From Callipepla californica brunnescens (taxonomy: Eukaryota; Chordata; Aves; Galliformes; Odontophoridae), in NCBI GenBank assembly GCA_023055505.1, contig JALIRH010000004.1, forward strand, positions 9,667,368 through 9,731,367: a DNA stretch of 64,000 nt, read 5' to 3'. The position numbers and the translations under genes are program-made. Below are positions 1-13,200 of this stretch, piece by piece; the first letter of the stretch is position 1, and every line of letters begins with the position of its first letter. The notes under the pieces are model-generated. The model did not search any database, was not told where the DNA came from, and saw only the letters and a program-made list of their open reading frames with translations.

Positions 1-960
1 GAAAACAGTTTGTTCTACCTGAATAAAAACAACAGTATTCTGTAAACATTACATCACTCTTAAAGAGAAGAAGTATGTTTCAGCTTTAAAACAGTGAATA
101 TAAATTGCAGGCAGACTTTGCTAACCTTACCTAAGTTCTGCTTCTAAGTTATACTCTCAGATACCTCAGCTTCATAAAACTACACAAACAAAATTACTGA
201 ACAACAAAAGCAATGATGTAAGTCTGGAAATAAATAACAAATGACAGATTTCACTTACTTCAGTAGTTCTGTCAACTTCAGAGGGACTGCTCAAATGCTC
301 TAAGTAGGTATAGAAATGTTTGTAACATCCAGTGCTGGAGTTGTATCTCTTTTTTTATCATTCATTTTAACCTCCTAAAATCTGTCCTTTCAGACAAATA
401 GTGATCAGTAAAAATGAAAAGTGATTATAACTTTCCCTGTATTTACAAAGTTGGCTTGAACTTTATCACACAAACACAGATTCAAGTAAGCAGGGTCTTA
501 AAAGTGGAGCTTTGAAGACCGCCTATGGATGTCTAGCAAAATGACTGCAGTGAACTCATGATACTTAACTAGGCATAGATAGCCCCATAAATATTGTATC
601 TGTTATGCTAAGTTACCTCTTCAGTAACAAGTTGCTGCCTTTACAAACAGATTAAGTAGACTGGAATAAGGTAGTTAACATTTAAGTCAGCCAAGGAGAT
701 AGAATGATGTTTCTGAAGATAAAAAAGCAAAGGAGCTCTCCTGCTTACATTAAATAAGAGTACTGCTCTTAATCCAACTGTTTTTTCATTTCTTCAGTAG
801 AAGTAAAATTTTAAAGCTACAAAAACTTCTATAGAATGTTGTTCACATTATTAACCTGGGTAGAAATATAGTAGATTTTCCTGTTATTTATGTTTGATAT
901 GGCATTCAGAATGAACAGATGTACCACAAGTAGGCCTAAATCAATTTTTCTCATTTATAG
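1..960. other. Upstream MUC6 intron
   Basis: AT-rich sequence ending in the acceptor ctcatttatag at 960. I found no convincing signal-peptide exon, promoter or repeat. The preceding donor is probably before base 1. Confidence 0.6.
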
Positions 961-1201
961 TTTTGAGCAAGGATTCCTGTTCTACCTGGGGCGGAGGGCA
1001 TTTTTCAACCTTTGATAAATATCAGTATGACTTCACTGGGACTTGCAACTATATCTTTGCAACTGTATGTGATGAATCCAGTCCGGACTTCAACATTCAG
1101 TTCCGCCGTGGGCTGGACAAAAAAATTGCAAGGATCATTATTGAACTGGGTCCTTCTGTCATCATTGTTGAAAAAGACAGCATTTCTGTCAGGAGTGTCG
1201 G
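961..1201 (+). CDS. MUC6: MUC6 exon w1: start of VWD1
   Basis: Starts after the acceptor tttatag in phase 1 and ends GG|gtaaga in phase 2. Encodes the start of the first D domain (SCSTWGGGHFSTFDKYQYDF ... TCNYIFATVC), the classic opening of MUC6 D1. It is not the initiator exon: there is no usable ATG and the exon opens mid-codon. Confidence 0.93.
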
Positions 1202-4200
1202 GTAAGATTCTGAGAAGAAATGAAAAAAGTAAGCAAGAAGCAGTTTCAACAAAGTGGCCTATTTTGTGCCAAAAATGAATGAATAAATCGTAGAAGTTAA
1301 CACATCTAAACAGACTACTCAGTTTCTCTTCTCTCACATTACAGTGTCATCAAGTTGCCCTATGCCAGCAATGGAATACAAATAGCACCCTATGGGCGCA
1401 GTGTTCGTCTTGTTGCCAAGCTGATGGAGATGGAACTAGTTGTCATGTGGAACAACGAGGACTACCTCATGGTTAGTAAAATGTTCTCATGAAGCAAAAA
1501 ATAAAATTATTACTGACTTAATTGGATTGATAAAGGTGCTTTTTGGATGAGCTTACTATTTGGGTATTTATTTCCTGTTTCGTCTGTTAACCTTCTTGCT
1601 TTTTATACCCACGTTTCTTTCAATTCCGGAATTGGTTGTTAAGAAGAAACTAATGTTGAGATCTGTGGATGTTTTCTTGAATTCTCTTCTTTCCTGAGGA
1701 TATTCCAGCAGCATAATACACTATATTCCAGTGCATATTTAACATACAGTCTAATTATTTTCTTTCTTAAGATTTCAGAATAATTTGTTGATTGTAATCA
1801 GAAGCAGTGTTACCACTTCACTATCTATAGCAATAAATGAACAAATAACCTCTCTCTGAAAGGAGATTTTCTTCTTGTAACACTGAATTTCTTAAGGAAA
1901 TGCATGAATCCAGAAATTCATGGTTTGTCAGCAAAGTTACAAGACGAAACAGCATCTCTTCCTTTTCTGTTTCTCTCCATAGCCTGCCTCAGTTAACTGC
2001 AAATGTCTTAGAGTCTTGTTTTTCCACTGAATAAAAAAAATCACAACAGTCACTACATGCTGATAAGGAAAGGAAGTTACTGCTTTCAAAACTCTTCATC
2101 CAGTCAAGTCAATGATATTAACGAGAAGGATCTCCTTTAACTGGATTCTTGAACTGAATTTGTTTGAGAAAGTAGTACTTTGTAGACAATTTCAATTTGG
2201 GTGATTCTTTTATATGTTTTCTTTAATTTTATTTTAGGTTTTGACTGAAAAAAAATACATGGGGAAGACTTGTGGAATGTGTGGAAATTATGATGGCTAT
2301 GAACTAAACGACTTTGTGAGTGAAGGTAAGATCTAACAGCAAATCACGTGGAAGGAGATCTAATCAGACTGAGTCAGGGCAGACTTTTAATTCTGTATTT
2401 GCATTGCTCTGACTGCTCATTCAGTTTTAGAGTTGAGTAGAGCACTCCCATACGTCACCAACAAACCTGCCATACAATTATGCCATGCACAATGATTTGC
2501 TATGGCTATAATGTCATAGGTTTTTCAAACAAGTGATAAGATTTTAGAAACAAGCAGTGAGAATCACACTTTCTCACCTAGCCTTTCAGAACAGTCAGGG
2601 TTCACAGCAAGTCAAAGTGAGTGAAATGACTACACTAGACTGAAATAGGAATGAGGCTGTAATAAAAAGAACACAGTGGACAAGAATATTGTACAAAAGA
2701 GTATTGACAAGTATTTTGTCCAATAAGGATGAAATGGGAAGAAACTCATTGGTGCTGAGGGTTTGACATCCACTCTGTGATTTAGGGAGCACCCTTCTCA
2801 CTCACTCTAACTTGATCTGTTGGACTGATTCATGAGCAGGTGGAGCTCATTGCCTGTGGACCTAGAGCATATACTCTTGTGTTGTTTTTTTTAAATCTGT
2901 ATACCAAGGCCAATCCACAGTGCAAACCAAATAGAGCCTAACAATGATAGGAAGATGTGCTTAAGAAGCAAACTGCTAATCTGAACTACAAGGCTAGTGT
3001 GGAGGCACTAAATTGCACAGTAAACAAATTTCAGAGTAGTATTTCCAAATGCAGTTTTCTATGCGCAGAATTGAGTTCTGAAAATATTTTTTAGATTGTG
3101 ATGAATATAACTGTACATGTAGGGGAAAATATAAGAGTGCAGGATACAGTGAGGAGGCATGAATTAGCACCTGGTAAAAGATTTAATCACTGGTAGTAAC
3201 TGATATCTTGTGAGGTATTCGAAGTGATAGATTAGGTAATAGCCCATTGAGATGATCAAGGTTATAAAACTACGTTTAACTGAAGAGATTACAGGTGGAA
3301 GGCAAAATAACTAGTTGTTATCAGGAAAAGAGTATTAATAGCGAGTTCTGCAGTCAAAGAGTAGAAACTCAATTTTACTACATCACAGCAGCAATTAAAT
3401 GAATCCAGGGGCTTTTTCGTGACAAATTATAACCCTTCAAATTACAGGTAAATTGCTGGATGCATACAAGTTTGCTGCATTACAAAAAATGGATGATCCA
3501 TCAGAGATCTGCCTATCTGAGGAGATATCAATTCCTGCCATCCCTCACAAAAAATACGTAAGAAACTTCTTGGATTTTCTGCAGAAAGTTTTTTAATAGA
3601 GATAGAAAAGTAGAAACAACCAAAAGAGAGGCAGTGGTTTCATAAAATCCACTTTCATGAAAATTGATAATGTTAAAAGCTATATAGCATGAAAAAAGAA
3701 AGGAGTTCTTTGCAACAAAATGTAATTTGAAAAAGGCTCGGGGGTTCTTGAGTATAAATTTGTACCGTTTATATAAATATATCAGCAGTTAGCTCACAGC
3801 CTTCTGAAAATTCATCACAGGAAATTCATGGGCTTTAATGAACTTAGTACTGAACAACTACCTCTTGAAATTATAAGCTGTAGAAGCCTGAAGATATTCA
3901 TAAAAATTTTTAATATATTGCCAGGTAAGAGTATTCACAATAGAATGAACCACTGTCAGTTGCTATAATTTCCAGTCCTAGATGCAAAGAAAATCATACC
4001 TGAAACATGATGAATTTGTATTCATATTTATATAGTTGACCAAAGGTAGACACTTGGTAGCAGCGAAGAACAGAAGGGTTTCCATTTCTTAGAATCTGCA
4101 GATGTAGGAATTAAAAAATTCTTGGAATGAATCTTGTTTCACCAGGGAAATTGTAATTGTAATTGTAATTTCCACATTGAAGAGGCGTTTCTGTGGGTCC

Positions 4201-7200
4201 TGTGAGAAAGATAAGTTTGTGAAGAAGAGACTTACAAATATTGTACTCACACTGAAAAAAATATTTTGATTAGGTGGAGAATTTCTGTTGGCTGGAAGGT
4301 TTAAGCTTTTTACATTCTCTTTGCAATGTTATACTTCAGTACACAACATTAAATACCAAATGCATCCCTAAAGGGGAATCCATGTTGATATCTCCACATA
4401 GTGGCATTTGTCCAGGAACAGGTTCCTCTCCCTGCTGAATCACCCTGAGACAACATTCTCTCTGTGATGTTCTCAACCATTCATAGGGAGATCAATGGCA
4501 TTGAAATAATGGCTACTTTTCAACTTATGAAGAAGTGGATCTAATTCCGCATGTCATGCATTCCCTTCAATTTGTGAGTGTTTAATGCATTTTAAGCTGA
4601 ATATGTATTACTAAACATTAGAGGGAAAGAAAAAGCCAACAAGAAAATCACAACTACCAAAGATTTCCTTTTCTGGTTTTCAGATTGGGAAGATACTACT
4701 AGGATTATTTATTTTCTGTTTTTATTTAGGCTGTAATCTGTTCTCAGCTGCTTAACTTGGTGTCACCAACCTGCAGTGTTCCGAAGGATGGGTTTGTCAC
4801 TCGTTGTCAGCTTGATATGCAGGATTGCAGTGAGCCAGGACAAAAGAATTGTACTTGCTCTACACTGTCAGAGTATTCAAGGCAATGTGCTATGGCCCAT
4901 CAAGTGGTGTTCAACTGGAGGACTGAAAACTTCTGCTGTAAGTTCAGGTGTTTTATACATGCAGATTGCATTTAATTTCTGCCATGGGTAGCAAATTGAT
5001 AAAAATAAATTGCTTTGAGGGGAACATATTTCTTTTTACTCCTTGAAAAAATCGGTTAACTTGAAAAAAACTTTTGACATTGGCTACCATTTAGATTTTA
5101 GCATAAGAATAGTGAAATCTCATTTTTAGTTTCATTTTTGCCCTACCTCAATGTCTTGTGCTGTATTCTTTTGTTCTTCTGATCTTCGTGTGTACTGGCA
5201 ATGCTCTTTTTTTTTCTACTTACCAATGAGATTTTTTTCACTCTTTCCTCATACTTACTGCAAACTTTCTCCTCTTCTAATTTGCATTACTATGCCCAAA
5301 TCTTTTAATTTGCCCTTCTTTTTGGAGTAATTTTTCTTCTTCTCCAATATTATCTCTCTTACATAAATTGTTAACCCACTTTATTTTTCGGTTGGTTTTC
5401 AGTTGATTTTAGTCCTTCAAAATAATCAGTGTCTACAAAATGCCCTGAGTAATTTATAAATATTAGTAAGGCACAATATACATTCACAAAACTGTATATT
5501 AATTCTTAATAATCATAGAGAAACAATAACCCAGTCTTCTCTGAGTCTTAGCAGTTTTCATGCTGCGTACTGAGGCAGGGTAAGAGACTATTAATGCTAG
5601 CTTTCACGAGATATTCTCCATCCCCTGTTAGAGATGACTGATTCTTTTGTTTACACTTTACAAACCTTAACACTTTGCACTTCTGTTTGTTGCAGCTGTG
5701 GGAAAGTGTTCTGCTAATCAGATCTATGAGGAGTGTGGTTCTCCATGTATTAAAACCTGCTCCAACCCTGAGTACAGCTGTTCCAGTCACTGTACCTACG
5801 GTTGCTTTTGTCCAGAAGGTATCATTTCTATACTCATCATATCCTAAATGATCCACAGAAATACTTCTGGTGTAGATTTAGTCAAGCAAAGTAGTATTCT
5901 AAAACAATGAAACAGTAGTGCTGCTAAAACTGCCATTTCTCATATAACAGAATATAACCAGAGTCTTGAATAGTCACTCTCATTAAAGATCATTGGTATG
6001 TAATGGGATCATTACAAGCTACTTTCTCGTTTTTCTGTACTGTAATATAAATGGAGTAAGATTTAATTCATTTTCTCTGCTAAGCAGGTATCTAGCCTTT
6101 CACTGTGTCAACAAAAGGTAGTATACCTCTGAGAAGTTCTGCAATATTAGAAGAATTTTGTAAAACTCCTTTAAAATTGAAAAACTGTAACTACAAAACC
6201 GTTTTCATCATTTCCTGAAACTTCAGAACTTAAATATTTTCCCAGGTTACTGTGATGTTGTTTTTTAGATCAATATTACCAGCAGTTTATCGAAGTCAAA
6301 AGTAATTTGCTGTGGAATACACACTTAAAACTAGACTTAGAAAGCAGAATGCGTCTGTCCTTCAGAATTCCCAACCTAGTTTTAAAGTGCCAGAGAAAAG
6401 ATAAATGGAAAAATATTACATTCAAGTTTAATGCTACTTTGGATTAAATTGAAATTTGAAATGAAGAAAATAATATGCAATTTCATTTAGCAAAGTAGCC
6501 AAACTGTTATTTATCACTTGCAAAAAGTCAGTTTTATTTTGGTTAAGGGAAAATGTCCTGTGCATTATATGTCTAACTAGAGGTAGTGGCTGTGCAAGAA
6601 AATCATTCCCAAACTAGTTTTGGAAGACAGCAAATCATATTAGTTTTAGTATTAAGTGAAGATACGGAAAAGTGTTCATAATGTTTATCTTTGGCAGGAA
6701 CCTTTCTTGTTGACATCTGGTTTTGGAAGGCTTGTAATTTATTAATGCTCACTAGAGATATGAAGAAGTACTTCTGGTTTGTGTTTTCTCTGGCAGGAAC
6801 TGTTCTTGATGACATCTCAAAGAATCGAACGTGTGTTCACCTTGAGCAGTGCCCGTGTACTCTGAATGGGGAAACATATGCTCCTGGTGATACAATGAAA
6901 GCAGCGTGTAGAACTTGGTGAGAAGCAACAGGTTCTTTAGAGGATGGATGCATTTTTAATTAAATTAACATGTGCATGTCTTATTTCATGATTCATCTTG
7001 TAGAAATACAAATGCTCTTTTAGGTCACACAAATCAATAACACTTTTTGTTTACCTTCTCTGTTAAAATGGAGGTAAAATTAATATAAAACTAATATTTG
7101 CAGTTTATTTCTGTCAATCTTAGCTGCTCAAATTACCAAATCAGTCCTGAAAACTATGTTTGAATTCTGTAACAGAAAATAACTATATAAGACAATATTT

Positions 7201-10200
7201 TTTTAATTTTGAAATTAATTTAAATGTAGAATAATTGTATGGCAATTCTTCTCTTAATTATATATGTTACATCTTATGTACCAACCAACTTACCAAGCTG
7301 ATCAGCTGCAGAAAAACCTCCACACGGAGGATCAAATCGTCTTTGCTGATAAGAAATGACTTGGTATGAGAATAACCTCACACAGAGTTTATTGTTTTCC
7401 TCAGTAAATGTACAATGGGTCAATGGAACTGTAAAGAATTGCCCTGCCCTGGAAGGTGCTCATTGGAAGGAGGCTCCTTTGTTACCACATTTGATTCTAG
7501 ATCGTACAGGTTTCACGGAGTTTGCACTTACATTCTTATGAAGGTAATTTCTTAAAATCTAGAAACACACAAAATTAGATGGATATACATCTAGTCTGTC
7601 TTCAGTTTCCTCTTAGAACACAAGCTGAGGTCTTCCAATGATATGCATTCATTTCACAAATAATTTTTACTCTAAGAGTTGTACCTTTGCATTATTTTCC
7701 TCCAGAGTTCCAGCCTGCCACACAATGGAACCCTAATGGCTATTTATGAAAAGTCTGGTTATTCTCATTCTGAGACATCACTTAGTGCTATCATTTACCT
7801 GTCTACAAAGGTAAGCAATCCCTCCACAGGTTCTATCCAGCTTTTCAGTAATCAAGCTAGCAAAATAAATATTTTAAGTTTGAGCAGAAAGATTATGGGG
7901 AACAGATACTTCATGCAAGCATACACAGTAAAGATCTTTGCTGTCTTCTCAACTCACAAAGTTAGGAGTGCTGTGCAGAAGACTACAGTATTTCTGAAAT
8001 GAAGACTGAAAACAGTATGGAATGTGAGAAAAATTGAGTCAGTCTTTTCCTATTATATAGGTCACTGAGAATACTGTTGCTTAAAGTAAAGAAAATACAA
8101 ATACCACCGGTACAAAAGTTTACTTTGGATTCTGTGTCCTTTTCATACAGGACAAAATTGTGATTTCTCAGAATGAATTCCTTACTGATGACGATGAGCT
8201 TAAGCGGCTACCTTACAAATCAGGTAAAGAAAAGAGAATATATGTAAAATCCATATGTATATTAAATGCCCATTTTACATCACACAACCCAACATCTTGA
8301 TGCTCACTATTGTTAGTGACAGTCAACAGGTTTTATAGGAGAATTATAATCTTTTACACTGCATCTGCCCCTCTGTGGGAACTTGAATGTGGAAGGAAAA
8401 GAATGCTAGGACATTTAAAATCACTACTTCAACAGTATTCCTATGCTTCAATATCTCTATTTTTAAACATTTTTCTTTTTTTAGGAGACATTACTATTTT
8501 CAAACAGTCCTCGATGTTCATTCAAATGCATACAGAGTTTGGTCTGGAACTTGTTGTTCAAACATCACCTGTGTTCCAGGCCTATGTGAAAGTCAGTTCA
8601 CAATTCCAAGGCAGAACACTAGGTAAGAAATCTAGTCCCTGTGAGAAGGAGATAATTCAGTGAGTGTAATTTCTAAAGTTCAGTACTCAGTCTTTAAGCT
8701 CTTATATCTGGATTCAAAGAAAAAAAAAAAAAAACAAATATAGCTGCACTGGAAAACAGACATGCTAAGAATGTTTCTGTTATAACTTTAAAAATCATCA
8801 ATGGGATTTGATAGATTGCATTTTTCATGTGAAATACAATACTGTTGTTTAGAATTGGGCACACCTGAATCTCATGAAGTTCAGCAAAGCCAAGTGCAAG
8901 GTCCTGCATGAGGGTCAAGGCAATCCCAAACATCAATACAGACTGAATGACAGATGGATTGAGAGCAGACCTGCAGAGCAGGACTCATGAGTACTTTTGG
9001 ATGAAAAGTTAAATGTGAGTCAGCAGTGTGCGCTTGCAGTCAAAGCCAGTTGTTTTCTGGGCTGCATCAAAAAAGCAGTGCCAGCCTGTCAAAGCAGGAT
9101 CAAAGAAAGGCCACTAAAATGAGGGCTGGAGTACCTTACCTATGAAGAGAGGCTAATAGAATTGAGATTGTTTAGCTTAGAAAGAGAAGGGAATAGGGAG
9201 ACCTTATTGCAGCCTTCCAGTACATAAAGGGGACCTACGAAAAGGATGAAGAGAAACTGATTGCCGGAGTGTGTGGCCATAGGATAAGGTGTAATGGTTT
9301 TAAAAGAGTAGATTTAGATAAGGCATTAGACAGAACTCTTTGCTTTGAGGATGTTTAAGGTACTGAAGCAGGTTTCTCAGAGATTGTGGATACCTCCTCC
9401 TCAAAAGTGTTTAAGTTCAGGTTGGATGTGATTTGAAGTAACTTAATCTACAGAAAGATATCCCAGCTCATTGAAGGGGGATTGGAACTAGATGATTTTT
9501 AAAGGTTCCTTCCAATCCAAACTGTTCTATGACTCTATGATCTGTTTTTTAATATGCATTTTTCAGTATGTGTTGTATTAGAAAGTAAAGGGCCAGTGAA
9601 TTATCTTGTGTAGTCACTACATCTTGTAGCATGTGGAGAGTTCTGATTACAAAGTGCCTTCACTGTACACACAATAAGTCATTCATGAATACAACAACTT
9701 CTCAGCTTATAAGTACCAGATGGAGATGTCTGTTTTCATCGTGCAACAACTTTAGCTGCAAAGGCATATCCTGTACTTTATTTAACTGTTGAGAATTAGA
9801 GACGCTTTGGACATTAAAGATGTCTAAATGTATATTCTTGGTCATTGCAGATTTATATACATAAGAAAAGATACAACTCAAAAGTTTTCAGGTCCTTTCT
9901 CTTTTATCTACCTTAAAACCATTGAAAATGCATTTCTTTTCCAGAAGTAGGATTAAAAAAATTTATATGAATGGATATCATTGAATGTAAGTGAATAATC
10001 TTAACCCAAGAAGGCAGAGAGAAGCTCAGAGATATATATTAATACATAATTAAGATTCTCTGGCTATTTGACCAGTTTATACTCATTGACATTCCATCTG
10101 GAACTTCTCAGTATTGTAAAATAATGAAACATAAACCATTATGTACACTTTTTTAATGTTCATCAATCGCATTTCTGATGTTGTTAGGTTTGTGTGGTAA

Positions 10201-13200
10201 TTATAATGGAGACACTACAGACGACTTCATGACTAGCATGGATATCACTGAAGGAACAGCTTCCCTATTTGTAGATTCCTGGAGGGCAGGAAATTGCCTT
10301 CCTGCTATGGAGAGAGAGACTGACCCTTGTGCTTTGAGTCAGCTGAACAGTAAGTAGATGATCCTGTTGTTACCGATCTTTCTAGCTAGCTTCCTCTCTC
10401 ACTTCCATAGACCCAAAGAGTATTTCAGAGAACCATAGGCTGAGATGATTGAAACTCATAAATTCAGTCACCAAGAAGATATTTCTGACTTCCAGAGTCT
10501 ACAGCTAGTGAGAATTTATCTGGGATTGAGATGATGAATGAGAGCTTCTGTTGATTTTGCCAGTGAAATCGTAATGTCTGTGGATGTCTTAGAACATCAG
10601 CAGTGATGTAACTAAAATCCAGGCTTTACCTTTTCAAGTCCCTAAAGCTAGCGGTATTAAAGGGTGCCCAAATAAGCTATTTGAACTAAAGGGCTGTGCT
10701 GCAAGACATATTAAGTTGTCCTTTTATTCAATCCATCATTGCCAAAATCTCAGCTAGAGTAGCGTGCCTCATTTTGCTGCTAGAAAGCAAAATTACAGTT
10801 TGAGATAAGCAGTACCAGCTGTAGGGAGTGAGTTCAGAGAAGGCTGAAAAGAATATCCTGTGGTCTAAAATAAGTGATCAATTATGAAAGGGGACAAAAT
10901 ACACTAAAAAGGGAGAATTTAACCAAGAGAAAAATGAATGGAGATTCAGTAGTTCTCAAATCTGCTAAAATGGAAATAATAGTGCCCTCCATACCACTTT
11001 AGAAAGAATAAGATACAATCTGCAATATATTCAAATTTTCTAGTAGATATATTTTTTAATTATGGGCGTAAAACTGCTTATAATGATTTCATGGTTGAAC
11101 TTCACGATTTTGAAGGTTTTCTCCAACCTAAATAATTTTATGATAACAAAGCATTTGAACAGATTGCCTGGAATGTTAAGGAATCTGTATTACTGGAGGT
11201 CTACAGCAATAGTTAGTCAAGCATTAGTCTATACAAATGTAAGCATTTCTGGTATTTTTTTGGCAGGGTTATAGACTAGGCCAGCCTTTGTGATGCCTTC
11301 CAACTCTCTAATTTATAACTGGCAGGACAAAATCTCCTCCTTTCCCTAACTTTCACTGGTATTTCATGTCCATGACTTTGTTTTACGTAGAAATATCTGC
11401 TGAGACTCATTGTTCCATTCTGACGAAGAAGGGTACAGTGTTTGAGAAATGCCATGCTGTGGTGAACCCTACTCCTTTCTACAAGGTAGGAAATTAAGAT
11501 ACATGGAACACAGAGGAAGTACAAAGATGGATCATACTGAATTCATATACAGTGTGCCACTCATTTGGGTCAGCAATGCATAGAAGCTAAGAAACAAGCT
11601 TCTTCATGTTCTTTTTTTAAATAGAACTCCATTATAATGGAAGTCTATTTGACCCTATACTACCAATGCTATCCCTAAAATTCCATGAACAACACTCTCA
11701 GACATATTTCTTGAATCTGGGGTGGTCCTATGCAGAGCCAAGAGGTGGACTCCATGATCCTGTGGGTCCTTTCCAATTCAGGTTTTTCTATAATTCTAAG
11801 AATGAGAAAATATTTTTGCATATGCTGCAATTTTCCTTTTCAAAAAATGTTAACTATGTAAAGAATTGGTTTTCCCTGCTGCACAATTGAGTTTGTTATA
11901 TTTGCCAGTCTCCATGAAACATTTTGAAAATTAAAAATGGAAAGCACTGAATAAATTAAATTTTTTCAGATTTTATTCACGTGTATCAGGCGATTGATCT
12001 GATCATTTTCATCTGTTTTAGTTATGCAGTAATATGTATTTTTCTTGACTTATCTCAGTACTTGTTGGCACATTTAGTACTTCCAAATACCTGCTCACTA
12101 GTAACAGAATAGTTCCCTTGTGTTGGATTTCAGAGATGTGTCTACCAAGCCTGTAATTATGAAGAGACCTTTCCTTACATTTGCTCTGCTCTGGGATCAT
12201 ATGCACGAACATGCAGTTCAATGGGTTTAATCCTTGAAAACTGGAGAAACAGCATTGACAATTGCAGTAAGTAACTGAACCAGTGTGTTTCTGCCATCAG
12301 GTTATTGCATGCATAAACATCTACTAGAAAATGCCCACGTTTGCTTCACCCGTGACAAAAACTGAGTAAGAATGAGACAGTATTTTAAAACTATGTTAGC
12401 CATTAAAAAATAACTACTTGTTGCTTGAGAAGACCAACTAGCAGGTATAAAAGCCACATTCACATGAACTGATGACATTCAGAATCATGTGATAATATTT
12501 CTGCAAAATTTCCCCCTGCATTATTTCATTCCAAGATATACAGAGGGGCTTTAAGATGGCATATAACATTCAAAAACTTCCAAACAGCCACACGGCTGGT
12601 ATTAAGGTGTGCTCTGCAATATTGTTTACTGCAGCTGCTCATTCACAGGAAAAAAAAAAAAGGAATAGCTAGCCTTAAGCGTTAAAGTTATTTTCAGAAT
12701 ATATGCAGCACATTCCTGTGAAGTAGTTATCTTTCACAGGGAAAAAGCGAAGGAAATGAAGTTCAGCATACACTCTCCTCTTGTTTTACAGCCATTACTT
12801 GTACTGGCAATCAAACATTCAGCTACAACACTCAGGCATGTGAAAGGACGTGCTTATCACTCTCCAACCCAACCCTAGAATGTCATCCAACTGACATCCC
12901 AATTGAAGGCTGCCATTGTCCTAAAGGGATGTATCTGAACCACAAGAATGAATGCGTTCGTAAATCTCATTGTCCGTGCTATTTAGAAGATAGGAAGTAC
13001 ATCTTACCTGATCAGTCAACAGTGACCGGGGGGATAACCTGGTGAGTGCATCAGATTTAAAGATGAACAAACATGAAATGAAGAGGTGTCTCCAAGTTTC
13101 TCTCTCGTGTGCCAACCACAGCAGGATGCTGAGCACCACACAGCCTCTCACTCCTCCTCAGCAGGATGAGGAAGACAGAAGGGCAAAAGCAAGAAAATTC

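Noticed and set aside
1..960. Signal-peptide exon for MUC6
   Set aside because: No ATG followed by a hydrophobic stretch and a phase-1 donor could be found; the candidate at about 212 (ATGAT then gtaagt) encodes almost nothing.
963..965. Possible start codon at the first MUC6 exon
   Set aside because: It is TTG inside an exon with a clear acceptor just upstream and mid-domain D1 sequence; the real start is upstream.
8694..8936. Minus-strand open frame of 80 codons near a CR1 element
   Set aside because: Partly CR1 antisense and intronic A-rich sequence; no coding signature.
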